23,784 nucleotides of DNA from UBA1227 sp964539045 (GTDB lineage Bacteria > Bacillota > Clostridia > Oscillospirales > Acutalibacteraceae), in assembly GCA_964539045.1 (NCBI GenBank), contig CAZIHW010000111.1, positions 1 to 23,784 of the forward strand. The letters are read 5' to 3'. Under the pieces are notes generated by a model. That model saw only the letters and a list, made by a program, of their open reading frames with translations. It did no database searches and had not been told where the DNA came from. Positions 22,225-23,784 of the stretch are shown here, piece by piece; position 1 is the stretch's first letter; each line of letters begins with the position of its first letter. Position numbers and translations under genes: made by a program.

Positions 22225-23784
22225 CTCCATCTCAAGAACAGGATGGCCTACTTCGCCGAGGAATGTAAGAAGTTCTTCGGGATCGCCTGTTGAGCAGGTT
22301 GTCTCATCAGCTATCATATCGGTAAAGTTGTCGATATCGAAGAGTTCCTTTGCCGTAGCATTAAGCTTATCGCGGATCTGCTCTTTGAGGTCTGACGGAA
22401 GCCATACAAGACGCTTTACGCCGCCCTCAGCCTTCAGGAATTTCTTTGAAGCAATGTAATGCTTTCCGTGTCCCATGAAGCCCGGAGTCTGAACACCGCC
22501 GCCTGTCATGGAAGCCATCTCTGAGAATGTCATACCGAGAGGCGTGATACCGGCATATTCACGTGTTGTGATAACAACACCCATTGAGCATGGTTCAATG
22601 CCGCAGATACACTCAAAGCATCCGCATGATGTCATAGGATCTTCGAGAAGTGAGTATAGAGTAACGTGTTCAAGAGCACCGTGTGAAAGGTTGCAAACAA
22701 CCTCATCAACGTCCTCATAACGTCCTACTCTCTCATCTATGCAACGCTCTTTGGTTACTATCTGACAAGGGCCTGTAGGATCAAGCTCGTATGTAGCCTT
22801 GGCATCAAGCCACGAAACAGCACCGCAAAGACCGAGACGCTCAGGTGTTACTACACATACATGGCTCGGAGAGAATGCCTGACACATGATACAGGAATAG
22901 AACTGAGGAACTGATTCGTCAGTCATGGTCTTAAGTCTCTCATCACGTTTATCGAATACTTCATTTGCGTGCTTGCGAAGCTCCTTATTCTTCTCTGCAT
23001 CTACAACTATCTTAACCTGGCACTTATCAACAACAGAATCAAAGTCGGACATAATCTTCGCATAAAGAACTTCACCTATATGCTTAAACTTGAATCCTGC
23101 CTCAAAGTCAGCCTTAGATATACGAACTCTTATCATATCACGCTGACCTGTATGCATAAGACCTTCAACACAGTTAAGGAATGAGTGGAACTTACGTTCA
23201 AATACTGACTCAAAGTCAGGCTGCATGTTCTTTCCTGCAACTTCAACCGTATAGGAGAGAGAAATCTTCGATCCTACTTCAATATCATCTATCTCAGGTC
23301 CGATTACTTCAATCTTATGATCTTCTATCTCAGAAGCATCCTTTGTCTGTACAAGCTCAAAGCAGTCAACACGGGAACCGTCAACTTCTACCTGCATATC
23401 AGCCTTACGGATGATCTCACCTTCGTAAGCTGTGGAGAAAGCAACAGGGATGTCGATGTTTGTTACCTTGATCTTGATGCCGCGAGCTTCAAGAGAGGTA
23501 TCGATCCAGTCTTTGGTATCTTCATTGATAACAAGTGACTTCGGAACAGACCACATATCATCTGTATCATTCGTAATTACCGGGAATCCGAGTTTTATTG
23601 CTCCGGCGCCGCAGGCAACGGTTATATCGTCAACAGGCTTGTAAGCATTAACAAATGCATTGATTCTGTCAAATGTGTACTTGTGGAATCCATCCCAATC
23701 ACCCGGCTGTATATTACCGAAAATCATAGCACAACGGGTAACGAGGGAGATGATGTGTCCGACAGCCCAGATGTCAGGTCCTAC
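22210..23784 (-). CDS. acsB: Acetyl-CoA synthase AcsB, copy 2 (partial)
   Basis: The frame runs open to the right window edge, giving the last 524 residues; the first window residues (VGPDIWAVGHIIS) align with position about 188 of copy 1, so roughly 190 N-terminal residues lie outside. An ATG at 23727 is internal, not the start. The A-cluster is complete: CIMCQAFSPSHVCVV, ERLGLCG and SCGCFECICG are all present, so the copy should be active. It differs from copy 1 throughout, including the loop before the CGC motif (ERVGRYEDVDEVVCNL) and the C-terminal tail, so this is an old paralog and not a recent duplication. It precedes acsB-1 by 181 bp, separated by tandem repeats, a hairpin and a promoter. 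CO dehydrogenase may be further upstream. Confidence 0.93.
   Translation of the reverse strand, partial: VGPDIWAVGHIISLVTRCAMIFGNIQPGDWDGFHKYTFDRINAFVNAYKPVDDITVACGAGAIKLGFPVITNDTDDMWSVPKSLVINEDTKDWIDTSLEARGIKIKVTNIDIPVAFSTAYEGEIIRKADMQVEVDGSRVDCFELVQTKDASEIEDHKIEVIGPEIDDIEVGSKISLSYTVEVAGKNMQPDFESVFERKFHSFLNCVEGLMHTGQRDMIRVRISKADFEAGFKFKHIGEVLYAKIMSDFDSVVDKCQVKIVVDAEKNKELRKHANEVFDKRDERLKTMTDESVPQFYSCIMCQAFSPSHVCVVTPERLGLCGAVSWLDAKATYELDPTGPCQIVTKERCIDERVGRYEDVDEVVCNLSHGALEHVTLYSLLEDPMTSCGCFECICGIEPCSMGVVITTREYAGITPLGMTFSEMASMTGGGVQTPGFMGHGKHYIASKKFLKAEGGVKRLVWLPSDLKEQIRDKLNATAKELFDIDNFTDMIADETTCSTGDPEELLTFLGEVGHPVLEMEPMDI

Noticed and set aside
22210..23727. acsB-2 as a complete short gene starting at the ATG at 23727
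   Set aside because: The frame stays open to the window edge and the upstream residues align with copy 1, so this Met is internal.

Overview
The window looks like the chromosome of a low-to-moderate GC, anaerobic Gram-positive Clostridia that makes or uses acetyl-CoA by the Wood-Ljungdahl pathway (an acetogen or close relative). The grounds are strong AGGAGG-type ribosome sites, lipobox lipoproteins, and a long acs (carbonyl branch) operon with bacterial-type AcsB, AcsC, AcsD, AcsE, AcsV and CooC. I cannot name the genus. There are no rRNA or tRNA genes, no insertion sequences, no phage genes and no CRISPR array.

Layout. (1) 1-3952, minus strand: a very large lipoprotein, cut by the window edge, made of about five repeats that resemble the sulfite-oxidase-type molybdopterin fold and carrying a flavinylation-like DAITGAT motif near its N-terminus; then a small lipoprotein with one such domain. 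The small gene follows a good promoter and an unexplained structured leader of about 245 nt. (2) 3982-9900: a regulatory island. tetR, an FGGY sugar kinase and a low-molecular-weight phosphatase run on the minus strand; a class III aminotransferase and a tandem-domain class II aldolase run on the plus strand. Two near-identical palindromes, one just downstream of each divergent promoter, look like TetR operators tying the island together. (3) 9918-12524, minus: two paralogous multi-pass membrane M28 metallopeptidases with their own promoter. (4) 12540-23784, minus: the acs operon. In transcription order it holds a second acsB copy (acsB-2, partial), acsB-1, acsV, a DUF3786-like gene, a His-rich small protein, cooT, cooC/acsF, acsD, and an acsC-acsE gene fusion, ending at a terminator.

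How the acs genes work together: MeTr (the AcsE part) moves the methyl group of methyl-tetrahydrofolate to the cobalt of the corrinoid iron-sulfur protein (AcsC+AcsD). AcsV re-reduces cobalt that has become inactive. AcsB joins the methyl group, CO and CoA at its nickel-containing A-cluster. CooC, CooT and the His-rich protein probably supply nickel. The CO dehydrogenase gene (acsA/cooS) is not in the window and may lie beyond the right edge. The most unusual points are the AcsC-AcsE fusion, the tandem acsB genes, the cooC-cooT-His-rich nickel module, the repeat lipoprotein with a possible covalent FMN site, and the unidentified leader RNA.
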